The notes beneath the pieces were generated by a model, which saw nothing but the letters and a program-made list of their open reading frames with translations, was not told the origin of the DNA and did no database searches. The position numbers were made by a program, and so were the translations under genes. Source: Candidatus Thorarchaeota archaeon (GTDB lineage Archaea > Asgardarchaeota > Thorarchaeia > Thorarchaeales > Thorarchaeaceae). Taken from it: a DNA stretch of 64,000 nt. This document shows, in pieces, positions 35,971 through 45,621 of the stretch. Every line of letters starts with the position of its first letter. Positions within the stretch are counted from its first letter, which is position 1. The stretch is taken from NCBI GenBank assembly GCA_021498125.1, contig JAIZWL010000002.1, forward strand, positions 1 to 64,000, written 5' to 3'.

Positions 35971-37248
35971 ATGAGTGATAGAGACAGACTGAAGATTCAT
36001 CCTGATAGACTTGAAGAGATTAATGACTTTCTTGTAGGGGAGGATAATCCCCTTATCAGTGACCTCTTGGCAGTCATTGACAAGTATGGTGGTGTAGATG
36101 AGATCAATCGTCGCGCCAGAGAAGCAAGAGAGCTTGACAATTTGATGAGCATACTTGAGGCGAAAAAGTCACGGTATGTAGACGATCTGACTTGGCTACA
36201 GGAACAGCGTGACAATGAAGCATTCATCACCATCGACGAATACCGTAGAAAGATACTCGGTGATAAAGTAGACTCGATGACGTTCGATGACAGCTATGCA
36301 ATCACACTCGAGATCAGTGCTTGTCAGTACTTTCCATGGCTGATCGAAGAGGCCAAGGTCGCAATTGAAAAGCAGGAACTCATGCCGGGGCGACTCATCA
36401 GAGTTCGAAAGATGAAAGAGCAAGAGGCGGACAATGATATCATAGCTTTTGCAGCAGCAATGCAGATCACAGGGTCGTCATACGTGGAGACCCTCGATAC
36501 AAAGGGCACAGCACCAGGACCAGATGGCCTACCAGTCAACGTTCATCTTGGAGGCCCTGAAACGATCACAGGTTATTTTGGAGGGGTTGGCCAACCCAAT
36601 GATTTTGCATTAAAGTGGATAGAGGAGTATCTCTATTATTATACAAAGTACGGCGTGAAACAGGTCCTGAATATTAACCCCGGGACGGTACTGATAGGAT
36701 ACATGATGCACAAACTTGGAATCGATATGGAGTTCAAGATCAGTGTGTACATGGGCAATGACAATCCATACGCATGCCTGTGGACACTGATGACAGCAAA
36801 GCTGTTCAGTCGCCCTGATGGAACAACCCCACTGATAGGCTTCAATCTCAGTAACTCTGTTGACAACAAGACAATCGAAATGGCGGCATATATCCGCAAG
36901 AGTTTCGGTTTCGAAGATGTTGTCAGAATCGAGCATCACATCACTGAGACCTACAAGAGTATCGTCCGTCAACCGTATGATAGGCTTCCAGAACTACTAG
37001 AGCTTGCAGACCATGTCAAGAACATCAGTGCAAAACATGAAGGCGCAGTCCCAGAGATCGATGCCAAACGGGAACACCCCAGCGACATCCTTGAGTATTT
37101 CTTGCCAATCGAGGACATCATTGCTCAAGGCCTGATGCCCAAGCTACAGATCAACTATCTTGACAAACATGATTCACTGAATCGAACTGCAAGAGAACTC
37201 ACTAAACGTGGTCTGACGTTTCTTGCAGCACCATTACTACACAAATAG
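35971..37248 (+). CDS. uncharacterised 425-residue soluble protein, TIM-barrel-like
   Basis: I do not recognise this family. The first 150 residues are mostly helical and acidic. From about 185 the pattern alternates strands and helices (NVHLGGPETITGYFGGVGQPNDFALKWIEEYL; VKQVLNINPGTVLIGYMMHKLG; DMEFKISVYMGNDNPYACLW; LIGFNLSNSVDNKTIEMAAYIR; VVRIEHHITETY). The protein ends ALTFLAAP-like (GLTFLAAPLLHK), as in TIM-barrel enzymes. Conserved-looking Asn, Asp and His residues sit at strand ends, which suggests an active site. There is no signal peptide. Codon use is like the neighbours. The ATG is preceded by GGAAGGTAGG. A strong terminator follows, so it is a monocistronic, probably well expressed gene. 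Confidence 0.5.
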   Translation: MSDRDRLKIHPDRLEEINDFLVGEDNPLISDLLAVIDKYGGVDEINRRAREARELDNLMSILEAKKSRYVDDLTWLQEQRDNEAFITIDEYRRKILGDKVDSMTFDDSYAITLEISACQYFPWLIEEAKVAIEKQELMPGRLIRVRKMKEQEADNDIIAFAAAMQITGSSYVETLDTKGTAPGPDGLPVNVHLGGPETITGYFGGVGQPNDFALKWIEEYLYYYTKYGVKQVLNINPGTVLIGYMMHKLGIDMEFKISVYMGNDNPYACLWTLMTAKLFSRPDGTTPLIGFNLSNSVDNKTIEMAAYIRKSFGFEDVVRIEHHITETYKSIVRQPYDRLPELLELADHVKNISAKHEGAVPEIDAKREHPSDILEYFLPIEDIIAQGLMPKLQINYLDKHDSLNRTARELTKRGLTFLAAPLLHK

Positions 37249-37257
37249 AGAATAATA

Positions 37258-37290
37258 GAGAGGGGAAAAAGGCCCCTCTCCTATTTTTAT
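37258..37290. terminator. strong hairpin with T tract
   Basis: GAGAGGGG (37258-37265) pairs perfectly with CCCCTCTC (37273-37280) around a 7-nt loop, then CTATTTTTATATAT. It ends the 425-residue gene. The opposite strand offers A-rich flanks, so it may also serve the convergent ferritin-like gene. Confidence 0.75.
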
Positions 37291-37300
37291 ATATATGACT

Positions 37301-37768
37301 TTACATGTCAGGCTGAACGAGAGCGTCATATAGCTTCTCAAGACGATCCTTATGAGATAATTCCTCTCGCGCCAACATCTCAAAGACAGCCTTGTGACCA
37401 GAGTGCGAGGTCATCTCTGAGAGAATCCTGTAGAATTCATGAGCGTTATCTTCACGTTTGATAGCGACGACAAGAACGTCTTGAGGGGATGAGTCCGTAT
37501 TGAGCGGAACATCTGCAAGATAGTCACGGAGCTTTTTCATTTCCAGTTCATCAATGGATACTTCGAAAGTGGAGCTGACACCATCCTTGAGAGCCGCCTC
37601 CAGTTTCTGCTTGTGGGACTCTTCCTGCTTCGCAAGCTCGTGGAGCAGTTTTGCAGAGGACTTGAGCTCTGCATCCTGAGCTGCATTGGTATAGAATTCG
37701 TATGCTTCTACTTCCCGCTCGATGGCGAGAGTGATCAATTGCTCGAAAGCATTCTGAACATTGTTCAT
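37301..37768 (-). CDS. rubrerythrin/ferritin-like diiron protein
   Basis: A protein of about 155 residues forming two helical hairpins with repeated diiron ligands. The first half has LAIEREVEAYEFY and ELAKQEESHKQKLE; the second half has VAIKREDNAHEFY and MLAREELSHKDRLE. This E...ExxY / ExxH pattern is that of the rubrerythrin (erythrin) domain; the C-terminal rubredoxin domain is absent. Likely role: peroxide reduction or iron handling. The start ATG at 37768 is preceded by GAGGG; ten further upstream residues are possible but unlikely. Confidence 0.85.
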   Translation of the reverse strand: MNNVQNAFEQLITLAIEREVEAYEFYTNAAQDAELKSSAKLLHELAKQEESHKQKLEAALKDGVSSTFEVSIDELEMKKLRDYLADVPLNTDSSPQDVLVVAIKREDNAHEFYRILSEMTSHSGHKAVFEMLAREELSHKDRLEKLYDALVQPDM

Positions 37769-37894
37769 AATTGTTCCCTCAGTAACCATAGTGGTCAACT
37801 TGTTAATAAGATGGCGATATGAACACGGCCATTAGGCTTATCACAATAGAAGACTAGATAGGTTGCGTATTAATTCTCGTAGTTGGTGATTGTT

Positions 37895-38326
37895 ATGAAA
37901 TTGTGGAGTAATGATTTTGAGAATGGATCACCGATTCCTGACAGATGTGCGTATCGTCGAGAGAACAAGAGTCCGCATCTGGCGTGGGACGAGGCCCCTA
38001 TGGAAACTAAGAGCTTTGCACTCATCTGTAATGATCCAGATGCACCTGTTGGTGACTGGATCCACTGGTTAGTACATAGCATTCCTGCTGACGCAAGAGA
38101 GATCCCTACAGGAGGCCCCGTGAGCGGGATAGAGATCACGAATGATTTTGGAACATCTGGATGGGGAGGCCCGGCCCCACCATCAGGAACACACCGGTAC
38201 TTTTTCACACTCTATGCACTTGATGTGCCAAGTTTAGAAGGCGCCACAAAATCCAATTTCAAGAACCTATGCGAGACTCACAAGATAGCCACTGCACAAA
38301 TCATGGGGACCTATTCAAAAAGATAA
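37895..38326 (+). CDS. PEBP family protein (YbhB/YbcL-like)
   Basis: This 143-residue protein is a complete phosphatidylethanolamine-binding-protein fold. Motifs: LICNDPDAPVGDWIHWLVHSIPA (DPDxP ligand loop with the conserved HW) and GWGGPAPPSGTHRYFFTLYAL (GxxPPxGxHRY). The bacterial and archaeal homologues have no settled function. Cytosolic. The 3' end is 75 nt from the sufC start. Confidence 0.93.
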   Translation: MKLWSNDFENGSPIPDRCAYRRENKSPHLAWDEAPMETKSFALICNDPDAPVGDWIHWLVHSIPADAREIPTGGPVSGIEITNDFGTSGWGGPAPPSGTHRYFFTLYALDVPSLEGATKSNFKNLCETHKIATAQIMGTYSKR

Positions 38327-38400
38327 AGAGGGGTATCGCTCTCGCCACTTCCAATACGATTAAAACGAGATATATTAACTATGTTGAATTAGGAATGATA

Positions 38401-39177
38401 ATGATGACAGCCCCACCATTAATGGAGATCATTGGTCTAAGAGTAGAAGTCAAAGGTATGCCAATTCTACGAGGTGTTGACCTCAGCTTCGAACAAGGAA
38501 AAGTCTATGCGATCCTTGGGCCAAATGCCTCTGGAAAGTCAACATTGGCAAAGGCAATCATGGGACTTCCAGAGTATGAGATAAAGGGGGGCGATATTCG
38601 ATTTGGAGGCCAATCGATACTCGACAAGACTATCACAGAACGGGCACAACTCGGAATCGCCTATGCGTTTCAGGCACCGCCCACAATATCGGGTGTGACA
38701 CTTGAGGACTTTATCTGTCGCATATGCCCAGAGTATGTAAGTAGAACCCCTGACGGCCATCTAATGGCCGAATCCTGCCCCTGCAGGAAAGATCTCTATG
38801 GGGATTTCGATAGGTTAGGAATTAGCAATCTGGCCAGTCGAGATCTCAATGATGGGTTTTCGGGTGGTGAGATGAAACGAAGCGAGCTCTTTCAGGTCCT
38901 CTCGATGCGACCCAAGATCATGTTTCTTGATGAACCCGATAGTGGCCTTGACTACGACTCGCTCAAGATCGTTGGGCGCGAGCTGAAGGCAATAAAAGAT
39001 GAGAAAAAGAGTACTATGGTGATTATTAGTCATCACAGATACATACTCGAGTTTCTAGAGGTCGATCAGGTCTATATCCTTCAGCAAGGGCGTCTCGCAT
39101 ATACAGGAGATATGAGCATCATACCTCAACTTGAGGAAAAGGGGTATGAACAGTTCTTAGAACAGATTCCCGCATAA
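38401..39177 (+). CDS. sufC: Fe-S assembly ABC-type ATPase SufC
   Basis: A protein of about 258 residues. Walker A ILGPNASGKSTLAKAIMG, Q-loop FQAPPTISGVTL, ABC signature NDGFSGGEMKRSELFQ (the SufC-typical GGEMKR), Walker B IMFLDEPDSGLD, H-loop VIISHHRYI. Start ATG at 38401 chosen behind AGGA; upstream in-frame residues to 38269 are not family-like. It has an insertion with four Cys (CRICPEY and ESCPCRKD), common in archaeal versions. It is followed 12 nt later by a single SufB/D-type gene. That forms a minimal two-component assembly system (SMS type, known from archaea) without SufS/SufE in the window. Confidence 0.93.
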   Translation: MMTAPPLMEIIGLRVEVKGMPILRGVDLSFEQGKVYAILGPNASGKSTLAKAIMGLPEYEIKGGDIRFGGQSILDKTITERAQLGIAYAFQAPPTISGVTLEDFICRICPEYVSRTPDGHLMAESCPCRKDLYGDFDRLGISNLASRDLNDGFSGGEMKRSELFQVLSMRPKIMFLDEPDSGLDYDSLKIVGRELKAIKDEKKSTMVIISHHRYILEFLEVDQVYILQQGRLAYTGDMSIIPQLEEKGYEQFLEQIPA

Positions 39178-39189
39178 GGAGGCCGATGA

Positions 39190-40419
39190 ATGACTGACAT
39201 AAAGGACCTAAAAAAGAGAGCAGAGAGAGCACTTGGAAGAACCTCGGCCTATGGTGATGATATTGACCTCTCGGAGTTCACGTTTTCAGATACCGAGCCG
39301 AGATCGATAGGCGTAGATGGAATTCCTGAAGAGGACCGGTCTCTTGCAGAGGAAGTGGGATTTGATACGTCACAGAGGCAAGTGTCCGGATCATATATGC
39401 AATTTGATAATGAGAGCATCCTTGCAGATGTACTCATCAAGCAGGAGGGACTGGAGGTCATTCCAACCCATGAGGCCCTTAAGAAATACGATTGGGCGTG
39501 GGACTATCTATGGAATGCGGTTCCTGTTGATGCGGACAAGTACACTGCAATTAGCGAGTTGCAGCAGTATGATGGCTATTTCATAAGAGCCATGGAAGGC
39601 GCCATAATCGAGATGCCGGTACAGACCTGCCTTGTCATTAAGAAGGGGCATTCAGTTCAGAATGTACACAATATCGTCATAGCAGAACCTGATTCGGAGC
39701 TTCATATTATCACAGGATGTGCAACCCCAAGTGACTTGGAACGCTCGTTGCATCTTGGGGTCTCAGAGTTCTATGTAAAGAAGAATGCAAAACTGACATT
39801 CACCATGGTTCACAAATGGAACGAGTCTGTAGATGTGCGGCCACGTTCAGGTACGATAGTTGAGGAGAATGGCGTCTTCATCTCCAGCTACGCAATCCTG
39901 AGCCCTGCACGTACACTCCAGACCTATCCAAAGGTCAGACTCGTTGGCCGTAATGCGCGGGCGGATCTCTATTCTGTGGTCTATGGCACCAAAGACTCAA
40001 AGTATGACGTTGGTGGTGCACTCATTCTTGAGGCACCTGGCACAGGAGGCAAAGTAGTATCACGTTCCATCGCCACAGAACATTCCGAAATCATTGCCAG
40101 AGGCGAGTTGGTAGGGAAAGTGAATAGAGTACGGGCCAGACTGGAGTGTAATGGACTGCTTCTTAGCGAGAATGCACGAATTGGCGCGGTCCCTATGCTT
40201 GATGCCGTTGCAGAGGGCGTTGAACTCAGCCATGAGGCGACAGTAGGGAAGGTGGGTGCCGATCAGTTGAACTATCTAATGGCACGAGGACTGACCGAAG
40301 AAGAGGCAACCTCGCTCATCGTCAGAGGATTTATGCATTTGAAGGCACCAGATCTACCAGCACCTCTGCAGAAAGCGATAGATGATGCAGTGAAAATGAC
40401 CCTTGAAAAGGGACTGTGA
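39190..40419 (+). CDS. sufB: Fe-S cluster scaffold SufB/SufD family
   Basis: A 409-residue beta-helix scaffold protein. Family blocks: VIPTHEALKKYDWAWDYLWNAV, GHSVQNVHNIVIAEPDSELHIITGC, the long right-handed beta-helix core, and the C-terminal VKHE-like region LSHEATVGKVGADQLNYLMARGLTEEEA, as in SufB/D. A single B/D-type gene next to sufC implies a homodimeric B2C2 complex. AAGGAGG lies a few bases before the ATG, and translation is probably coupled with sufC. Confidence 0.93.
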   Translation: MTDIKDLKKRAERALGRTSAYGDDIDLSEFTFSDTEPRSIGVDGIPEEDRSLAEEVGFDTSQRQVSGSYMQFDNESILADVLIKQEGLEVIPTHEALKKYDWAWDYLWNAVPVDADKYTAISELQQYDGYFIRAMEGAIIEMPVQTCLVIKKGHSVQNVHNIVIAEPDSELHIITGCATPSDLERSLHLGVSEFYVKKNAKLTFTMVHKWNESVDVRPRSGTIVEENGVFISSYAILSPARTLQTYPKVRLVGRNARADLYSVVYGTKDSKYDVGGALILEAPGTGGKVVSRSIATEHSEIIARGELVGKVNRVRARLECNGLLLSENARIGAVPMLDAVAEGVELSHEATVGKVGADQLNYLMARGLTEEEATSLIVRGFMHLKAPDLPAPLQKAIDDAVKMTLEKGL

Positions 40420-40556
40420 CGGAGTTAGACACGACTATAAGATAGTTCATATCATTCATCGGCAGATGACGACTATTCCAATAGGTGCATTTATTGGGAG
40501 TATAGTTTTGACTATCAGTGAAGTCCCCCTCAACATATGGAGTGTCATCAAGAGAA
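40420..40556. other. short spacer before transketolase gene
   Basis: This spacer of about 135 nt, with no gene, presumably contains the transketolase promoter. No convincing TATA was picked out. Confidence 0.3.
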
Positions 40557-42563
40557 ATGACATCTATCCAAGATATCCAGGCCCAATCAATTAATGCAAT
40601 CCGCTTTCTCTCGGCGGATGCAATTCAGACTGCGAACTCCGGACACCCCGGCATATGCATGGGAGCAGCAGCCCTGACGTATGCACTCTGGACCAGACAT
40701 CTACGGTTCAATCCACACGATCCCGGCTGGCCAGATCGAGACCGCTTTGTCCTATCTGGTGGCCACGGTTCAATGTTGCTGTATGCCATGCTCCACCTGA
40801 CGGGATATGATATCAGTCTCGACCAGATCAAAAGGTTCAGGCAATGGGGAAGTATCACTCCCGGCCATCCGGAATACAAACACACACCAGGGGTCGAGGT
40901 GACTACTGGTCCTCTCGGACAGGGGGTGGGCAATGCAGTGGGCATGGCAATTGCTGAGGCACATCTTGCGGCCATATTTAATCGGCCAGGCCATTCAGTC
41001 ATCGATCATTACACCTATGCGCTTGTGACAGATGGAGATCTGATGGAGGGAATATCATCAGAGGCTGCGTCGATAGCAGGCCACCTGAAACTTGGTAAGC
41101 TCATTTTTCTCTATGATGACAACAACATCTCTATTGATGGCACAACGGACCTCACATTCACCGAGAATGTGGGCGCCCGATTCGAGTCATTTGGGTGGCA
41201 TGTCCAGACGATCACTAATGGGAATGATGTTAATGCTGTGGATGAGGCGATCACAAAAGCAAAGACCGACCCGAGACCATCCATCATTATCTGTAAGACC
41301 CACATAGGCTACGGTCTTCCGACAAAACAAGACTCGGCGGAATCACATGGTGCTCCTCCGGGAGAGGAAGAGTTGAGCGGAGCCAAGAAGAAGCTTGGCT
41401 GGCCCGATAAGATGTTCTATGTTCCGGAAGAGGTCTACGAACATTTCAGGGAGGCTATCCCACGGGGCGAGACCCTGAAACATCAATGGGAGAAACGATT
41501 CGCAAAATATGAAGACAAATACCCCGACCTTGCTAGGGAGCTCAAGAGGCGTCTAGAAGGAAAGTTGCCAGAGGGATGGGAGGAGAAGATTCCCTCATTT
41601 GAGGCCTCAGAAAAGGGGACTGCAACACGCAATGCGTCAGGCAAGGTGATCAATGCAATAGCATCAGTCGTCACGGAATTAGTAGGAGGCTCTGCGGATC
41701 TCACGCCGTCAAACAAGACCGCGATCGCAAGTAGTAGACCTCTTAGTCCAGATAGCCTTGATGGCAGGAACATACATTATGGAGTGAGAGAACACTCTAT
41801 GGGAGCGATCGTCAACGGTATGGCTGTACATGGAGGGATAATCCCATTCAGTGGGACATTCTTTATCTTCTCCGACTACATGAGACCTCCAATTCGATTA
41901 TCGGCCATGTCACGCTATCCAAGTATTTGGGTCTTCAGTCATGATAGTATTGGACTTGGAGAAGATGGCCCCACCCATCAACCAATCGAACAACTTGCAA
42001 CTCTACGGGCAATTCCGGGTCTCTGCGTCATCAGACCTGCTGACGCTAACGAGGTTGCAGAGGCATGGAGGATTGCGATTCGCAATCGGGATGGCCCTAC
42101 TGTCTTAGTGTTCACCAGACAGAAGGTTCCAATTCTTGACAGATCACGATATGCCCCCGCAGAAGGTGTCAAGAGGGGCGCATACGTATTGGCCGATATC
42201 GGCGACGGCGATCCTGAGATTATCCTCATAGCATCGGGGTCAGAAGTACACCTCATTACAGAGGCCGCGGATGTCCTAGCCTCAGAGGGAACAACTGTCA
42301 GAGTTGTCTCATTCCCAAGTTGGGAGCTGTTCAAAAAACAACCAAGAGAGTATCAAGACACAGTACTTCCGCCGAAGGCCAAAAAACGCCTTGCAGTGGA
42401 GGCGGGAGTTTCAATGGGATGGGAACAATGGATTGGCCCAGAAGGACGTATGATCTCAATCGAGGAGTTTGGGAAGTCGGCACCATATCAAGTCCTCTTT
42501 GAGAAGTTTGGTTTCACGGTAGACAATGTCCTCACTCATGCACGAGAACTCCTTGGGCAGTAA
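40557..42563 (+). CDS. tkt: transketolase, full-length single chain
   Basis: A protein of about 668 residues, the bacterial and eukaryotic length. The ThDP-binding motif GDGDLMEG is seen as [36 protein letters not shown]. The N-terminal [36 protein letters not shown] and the C-terminal [25 protein letters not shown] are canonical. It transfers two-carbon units in the non-oxidative pentose phosphate pathway. Many archaea encode transketolase as two separate genes, so a fused gene suggests bacterial ancestry. Start chosen at ATG 40557 (MTSIQDIQ); the upstream 13 codons are not family-like. Confidence 0.95.
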   Translation: MTSIQDIQAQSINAIRFLSADAIQTANSGHPGICMGAAALTYALWTRHLRFNPHDPGWPDRDRFVLSGGHGSMLLYAMLHLTGYDISLDQIKRFRQWGSITPGHPEYKHTPGVEVTTGPLGQGVGNAVGMAIAEAHLAAIFNRPGHSVIDHYTYALVTDGDLMEGISSEAASIAGHLKLGKLIFLYDDNNISIDGTTDLTFTENVGARFESFGWHVQTITNGNDVNAVDEAITKAKTDPRPSIIICKTHIGYGLPTKQDSAESHGAPPGEEELSGAKKKLGWPDKMFYVPEEVYEHFREAIPRGETLKHQWEKRFAKYEDKYPDLARELKRRLEGKLPEGWEEKIPSFEASEKGTATRNASGKVINAIASVVTELVGGSADLTPSNKTAIASSRPLSPDSLDGRNIHYGVREHSMGAIVNGMAVHGGIIPFSGTFFIFSDYMRPPIRLSAMSRYPSIWVFSHDSIGLGEDGPTHQPIEQLATLRAIPGLCVIRPADANEVAEAWRIAIRNRDGPTVLVFTRQKVPILDRSRYAPAEGVKRGAYVLADIGDGDPEIILIASGSEVHLITEAADVLASEGTTVRVVSFPSWELFKKQPREYQDTVLPPKAKKRLAVEAGVSMGWEQWIGPEGRMISIEEFGKSAPYQVLFEKFGFTVDNVLTHARELLGQ

Positions 42564-42813
42564 GTGAATCATACAGAAATACAGGATTCGCTCCTCACCT
42601 ATGCAGCAAGAGAACTGGAACACGGCACGGCCAAGTGATAAGATAAGAGAGCAAGTTTCAGGCACTCTACTTGATCCTGATACGGTATGGTAGAGTCAAC
42701 AGAAGTAAGATCACATCAATCATGAGCCTTTGATATTTTTTTCCTCTTATTGTGGCCACAACGCTGATAAAGGGTATGCAAACGATATGCATATCGAAAC
42801 ATAACGTGTGGTC
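42564..42813 (+). promoter_or_regulatory. upstream region of tungstate/Moco operon with palindromic operator candidate
   Basis: This gap of about 250 nt has no gene. A perfect 14-bp palindrome CGATATGCATATCG lies at 42783-42796, about 18 nt before the likely tupA start. It is flanked by a second near-match ATGCAAACGATATGC. The position and symmetry suggest an operator controlling the whole tup-moa-moe operon, perhaps for a ModE- or TunR-like oxyanion regulator. No such regulator gene is adjacent. Confidence 0.5.
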
Positions 42814-43815
42814 ATGATGAGGACCGAGAAAAGAATGATCATCACAGTAGCAGTGATTGCAATAATGATTGGCTCTGTGGGAGTCTATTTTTACATCGTA
42901 CAGATGGGCCAAAAGGAGCCCTTGACGATATCAACGACTACAAGCCTCTATGACACAGGACTTCTTGATGCCTTGAAGGCTGCCTATGAGGAAAAGCATC
43001 CAAATGTCGTACTCGCGTTTATTGCAGCAGGAACGGGAATCGCCTTGGAACAGGCAAAAAAGGGTGATGCGGACATGATCCTTGTACATGCACCGTCCTT
43101 AGAACAGGAGTTCATGGAGGAGGGCTATGGGGTCAATCGAAAAGTCTTCGCATACAATTTCTTCGTGGTAGTTGGTCCAAAGTCGGACCCGGCCCAGATC
43201 AATAAGAGCTCACCAATCACAGCCTTACAGAAGATCTATGCATACGGACATGCCCATAATACAAGCCTATGGGTGAGTAGGGATGACAATTCGGGAACGA
43301 ATACAAAGGAGAAGGCACTCTGGGCGGCAGCGGGATTCAACTACACAATCATTCACGATGAGCCATGGTTCGTCTCATCTGGTACTGGAATGGGAACTAC
43401 ACTCAATATAGCTAATGAGCGGAACCTCTACACACTATCGGACATAGGGACATTCCTGAAATACAGAGCTGATGGTCTTATCGACTTGCAAAACCTTATC
43501 CAAGATGACAAGACGCTCCTCAATGTCTACAGTGCAATGGCAGTCAACAAGACGATCATAGCTCATGCCAAAATAGACATCGCAATGGAATTCATCAAGT
43601 ACTTGGTGAGTGACGAGGGGCAGGAACTTATTGGAGGCTATGGTAATGAGACCTTTGACACACCACTGTTCTATCCCGCAGTCAAAGTGATCAAGACTCA
43701 TTCGCCCACAGATATAGCAAATTGGATCGAGGACTATGCGTTCTTTGATGTAGGAGGCACACGTTACGAGTGCCCACCGAAATGGCGATATGGGGACTAT
43801 GGAGTGTATCCGTAA
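42814..43815 (+). CDS. tupA: tungstate ABC transporter substrate-binding protein TupA
   Basis: A protein of about 333 residues with an N-terminal membrane anchor (about 8-30). The oxyanion-binding signature TTTSLYDTGLLDAL is typical of TupA, as are AGTGIALEQAKKGDADMILVHAP and YNFFVVVGPKSDPA. It binds tungstate outside the cell and hands it to TupBC. It heads the nine-gene operon. Start ATG at 42814 or 42817; a GTG at 42808 is also possible. TupA-type proteins select W over Mo, so the cofactor made downstream is probably tungstopterin. Confidence 0.93.
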   Translation: MMRTEKRMIITVAVIAIMIGSVGVYFYIVQMGQKEPLTISTTTSLYDTGLLDALKAAYEEKHPNVVLAFIAAGTGIALEQAKKGDADMILVHAPSLEQEFMEEGYGVNRKVFAYNFFVVVGPKSDPAQINKSSPITALQKIYAYGHAHNTSLWVSRDDNSGTNTKEKALWAAAGFNYTIIHDEPWFVSSGTGMGTTLNIANERNLYTLSDIGTFLKYRADGLIDLQNLIQDDKTLLNVYSAMAVNKTIIAHAKIDIAMEFIKYLVSDEGQELIGGYGNETFDTPLFYPAVKVIKTHSPTDIANWIEDYAFFDVGGTRYECPPKWRYGDYGVYP

Positions 43816-43835
43816 GAACTGGAGGAACTCAATAG

Positions 43836-44498
43836 TTGACGGTCGAAGAAGAGATAGTGGCGATCACACTGAGGTCTCTGACCGTGTCAGGTCTGGCCGC
43901 ACTCCTTGCGACAGCGGTTGGACTGCCGCTGGGTCTCTTCATCGGCCTGAGATATTTTCGGGGGCGGGATCAGATCATGGGGGTCATTCGAGGGCTAATG
44001 AGCGTGCCAACAGTTGCACTAGGCCTGCTTCTCTATCTTGTCTTTTCAAGAAGCGGGCCACTGGGGTTTCTTCAATTACTCTATACACCGATGGCTTTGA
44101 TCATTGGGCAGGCCGTGCTCGTGACCCCGATCATGATCAGCATTACGGCTGAGACCGTGGAGAACGTATCACCATCAATTAGAGAACTCGCACTGACATT
44201 GGGAGCCACCGAGAGAGGTGCTGCTGCCTCGGTCTTTCGAGAGTCATTAGGTGGAGTCGTTCTTGCCATCTCTGCAAGCTTTAGCCGGGCGATCTCCGAA
44301 CTTGGTGTCGCCCTCATGGTTGGGGGGAACCTCCAAGGATTGACAAGAGTCCTGACAACCTCAATAGCACTTGAGACCACCAGAGGAGAGATTCTACTGG
44401 GGATAGGCCTGACTGCGATACTCCTCATATTGATGGTCACATTCAATATGCTGTTGAATGCCGCAGAGAAGAGGGTGAGGTGGTGGCTCTGGCAATAG
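43836..44498 (+). CDS. tupB: tungstate ABC transporter permease TupB
   Basis: A 220-residue permease with about five to six membrane helices. The cytoplasmic EAA-type loop is seen as RELALTLGATERGAAASVFRESLGGVVLAISASFSRAISELGVALMVGG. TTG start supported by GGAGG 10 nt upstream, 20 nt after tupA. It overlaps tupC by 19 nt. Confidence 0.93.
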   Translation: MTVEEEIVAITLRSLTVSGLAALLATAVGLPLGLFIGLRYFRGRDQIMGVIRGLMSVPTVALGLLLYLVFSRSGPLGFLQLLYTPMALIIGQAVLVTPIMISITAETVENVSPSIRELALTLGATERGAAASVFRESLGGVVLAISASFSRAISELGVALMVGGNLQGLTRVLTTSIALETTRGEILLGIGLTAILLILMVTFNMLLNAAEKRVRWWLWQ

Positions 44499-45556
44499 TA
44501 GAGATCAGAGAGGTGACTGTTCAGTTCGACAATACAAAAGTGCTCGACTCGGTCAGTCTCGAACTGAATCGTGGAGAGGCCCTTGCGCTAATAGGACCGA
44601 ATGGCGCAGGGAAGACCACACTTCTAAAGGTCTTAGGGGGCCTGCTCACCCCTACAACAGGGGAGGTATTGTTCAAAGGGAGGCAGGTAAGAGAGGAGAC
44701 CGTGGATGATCTGCGACGCCATGCCACAATGGTGTTTCAGAAACCAGTTCTCTTTGGTACAACGGTCTTCAAGAACGTGGCATACGGTCTCAGGGTGAGA
44801 GGTCTCTCAGAGCAAGAGGTCAGAGAGAGAACATTGGAAGCACTCAAACTTGTGCGGATGGAGGGATACGTGGATCGACAAGCACGTAGTCTCTCAGGGG
44901 GAGAACAGAAACGTGTCACTCTTGCAATGGGCATCGTCATTGAACCGGAGATCCTGCTTCTTGATGAACCCACATCATACCTCGATTCAGAAGGGGCGGG
45001 AATAGTCGAGGAGTTTATTCGAACCGTCAAGAGTCAGAGACAGACCGCAATTGTCGTTGCAACACATGATCTGCTTCAGGCGGTCCGTATGACAGAAAAT
45101 ACAGCACTAATTGAGGCGGGGCGCCTTGGTGCCATAGGACCATCGACGAGACTCATCCGAGAAGAACTAGAAAGCATCGCGTTCAGTACGAATGACTACA
45201 ACGTGTTCCACGGCGTTGCAGAAGATGGCATTGACTCGGGCCGACGACTCGTCAAGATACGTCTTGACGAATCAGTTATGATCGAGGCCCTAGCAGAAAA
45301 GGTAGGACCGGTAACTGTCAGGATACCACCCGAGGACATTGTTGTATCCCGTGAGCCTGTACTCTCAAGCGCAAAAAACACGCTGAGAGGAACAGTGAAA
45401 CATATTGAGATCGATGACTCAATAGTGCGACTCACTATTGATGTTGGAATTGACCTAGTCGTGATAATCACCAGATCGTCATTGGAAACTCTGAATGTGA
45501 GAGAGGAAGACATGGTCTACGCCACCTTCAAGGCATCCTCGGTTCGCGTATACTGA
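44480..45556 (+). CDS. tupC: tungstate ABC transporter ATPase TupC with C-terminal TOBE/Mop domain
   Basis: This protein has 358 residues. Walker A LIGPNGAGKTTLLKVLGG, Q-loop MVFQKPVLFGTTVFKNV, signature RSLSGGEQKRVTLAMG, Walker B ILLLDEPTSYLD, H-loop VVATHDLLQ. Beyond about 235 there is a C-terminal extension. Its last 70 residues (LRGTVKHIEIDDSIVRLTIDVGIDLVVIITRSSLETLNV) form a TOBE/Mop-like oxyanion-binding domain, which could gate transport by intracellular tungstate or molybdate. It overlaps tupB, so translation is coupled. Confidence 0.93.
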   Translation: MVALAIVEIREVTVQFDNTKVLDSVSLELNRGEALALIGPNGAGKTTLLKVLGGLLTPTTGEVLFKGRQVREETVDDLRRHATMVFQKPVLFGTTVFKNVAYGLRVRGLSEQEVRERTLEALKLVRMEGYVDRQARSLSGGEQKRVTLAMGIVIEPEILLLDEPTSYLDSEGAGIVEEFIRTVKSQRQTAIVVATHDLLQAVRMTENTALIEAGRLGAIGPSTRLIREELESIAFSTNDYNVFHGVAEDGIDSGRRLVKIRLDESVMIEALAEKVGPVTVRIPPEDIVVSREPVLSSAKNTLRGTVKHIEIDDSIVRLTIDVGIDLVVIITRSSLETLNVREEDMVYATFKASSVRVY

Positions 45557-45621
45557 AATCTTGCCGAAATGCATGACCAATCATAACAGTTATCTTCAAC
45601 ACACATTAGTGAACACACACG

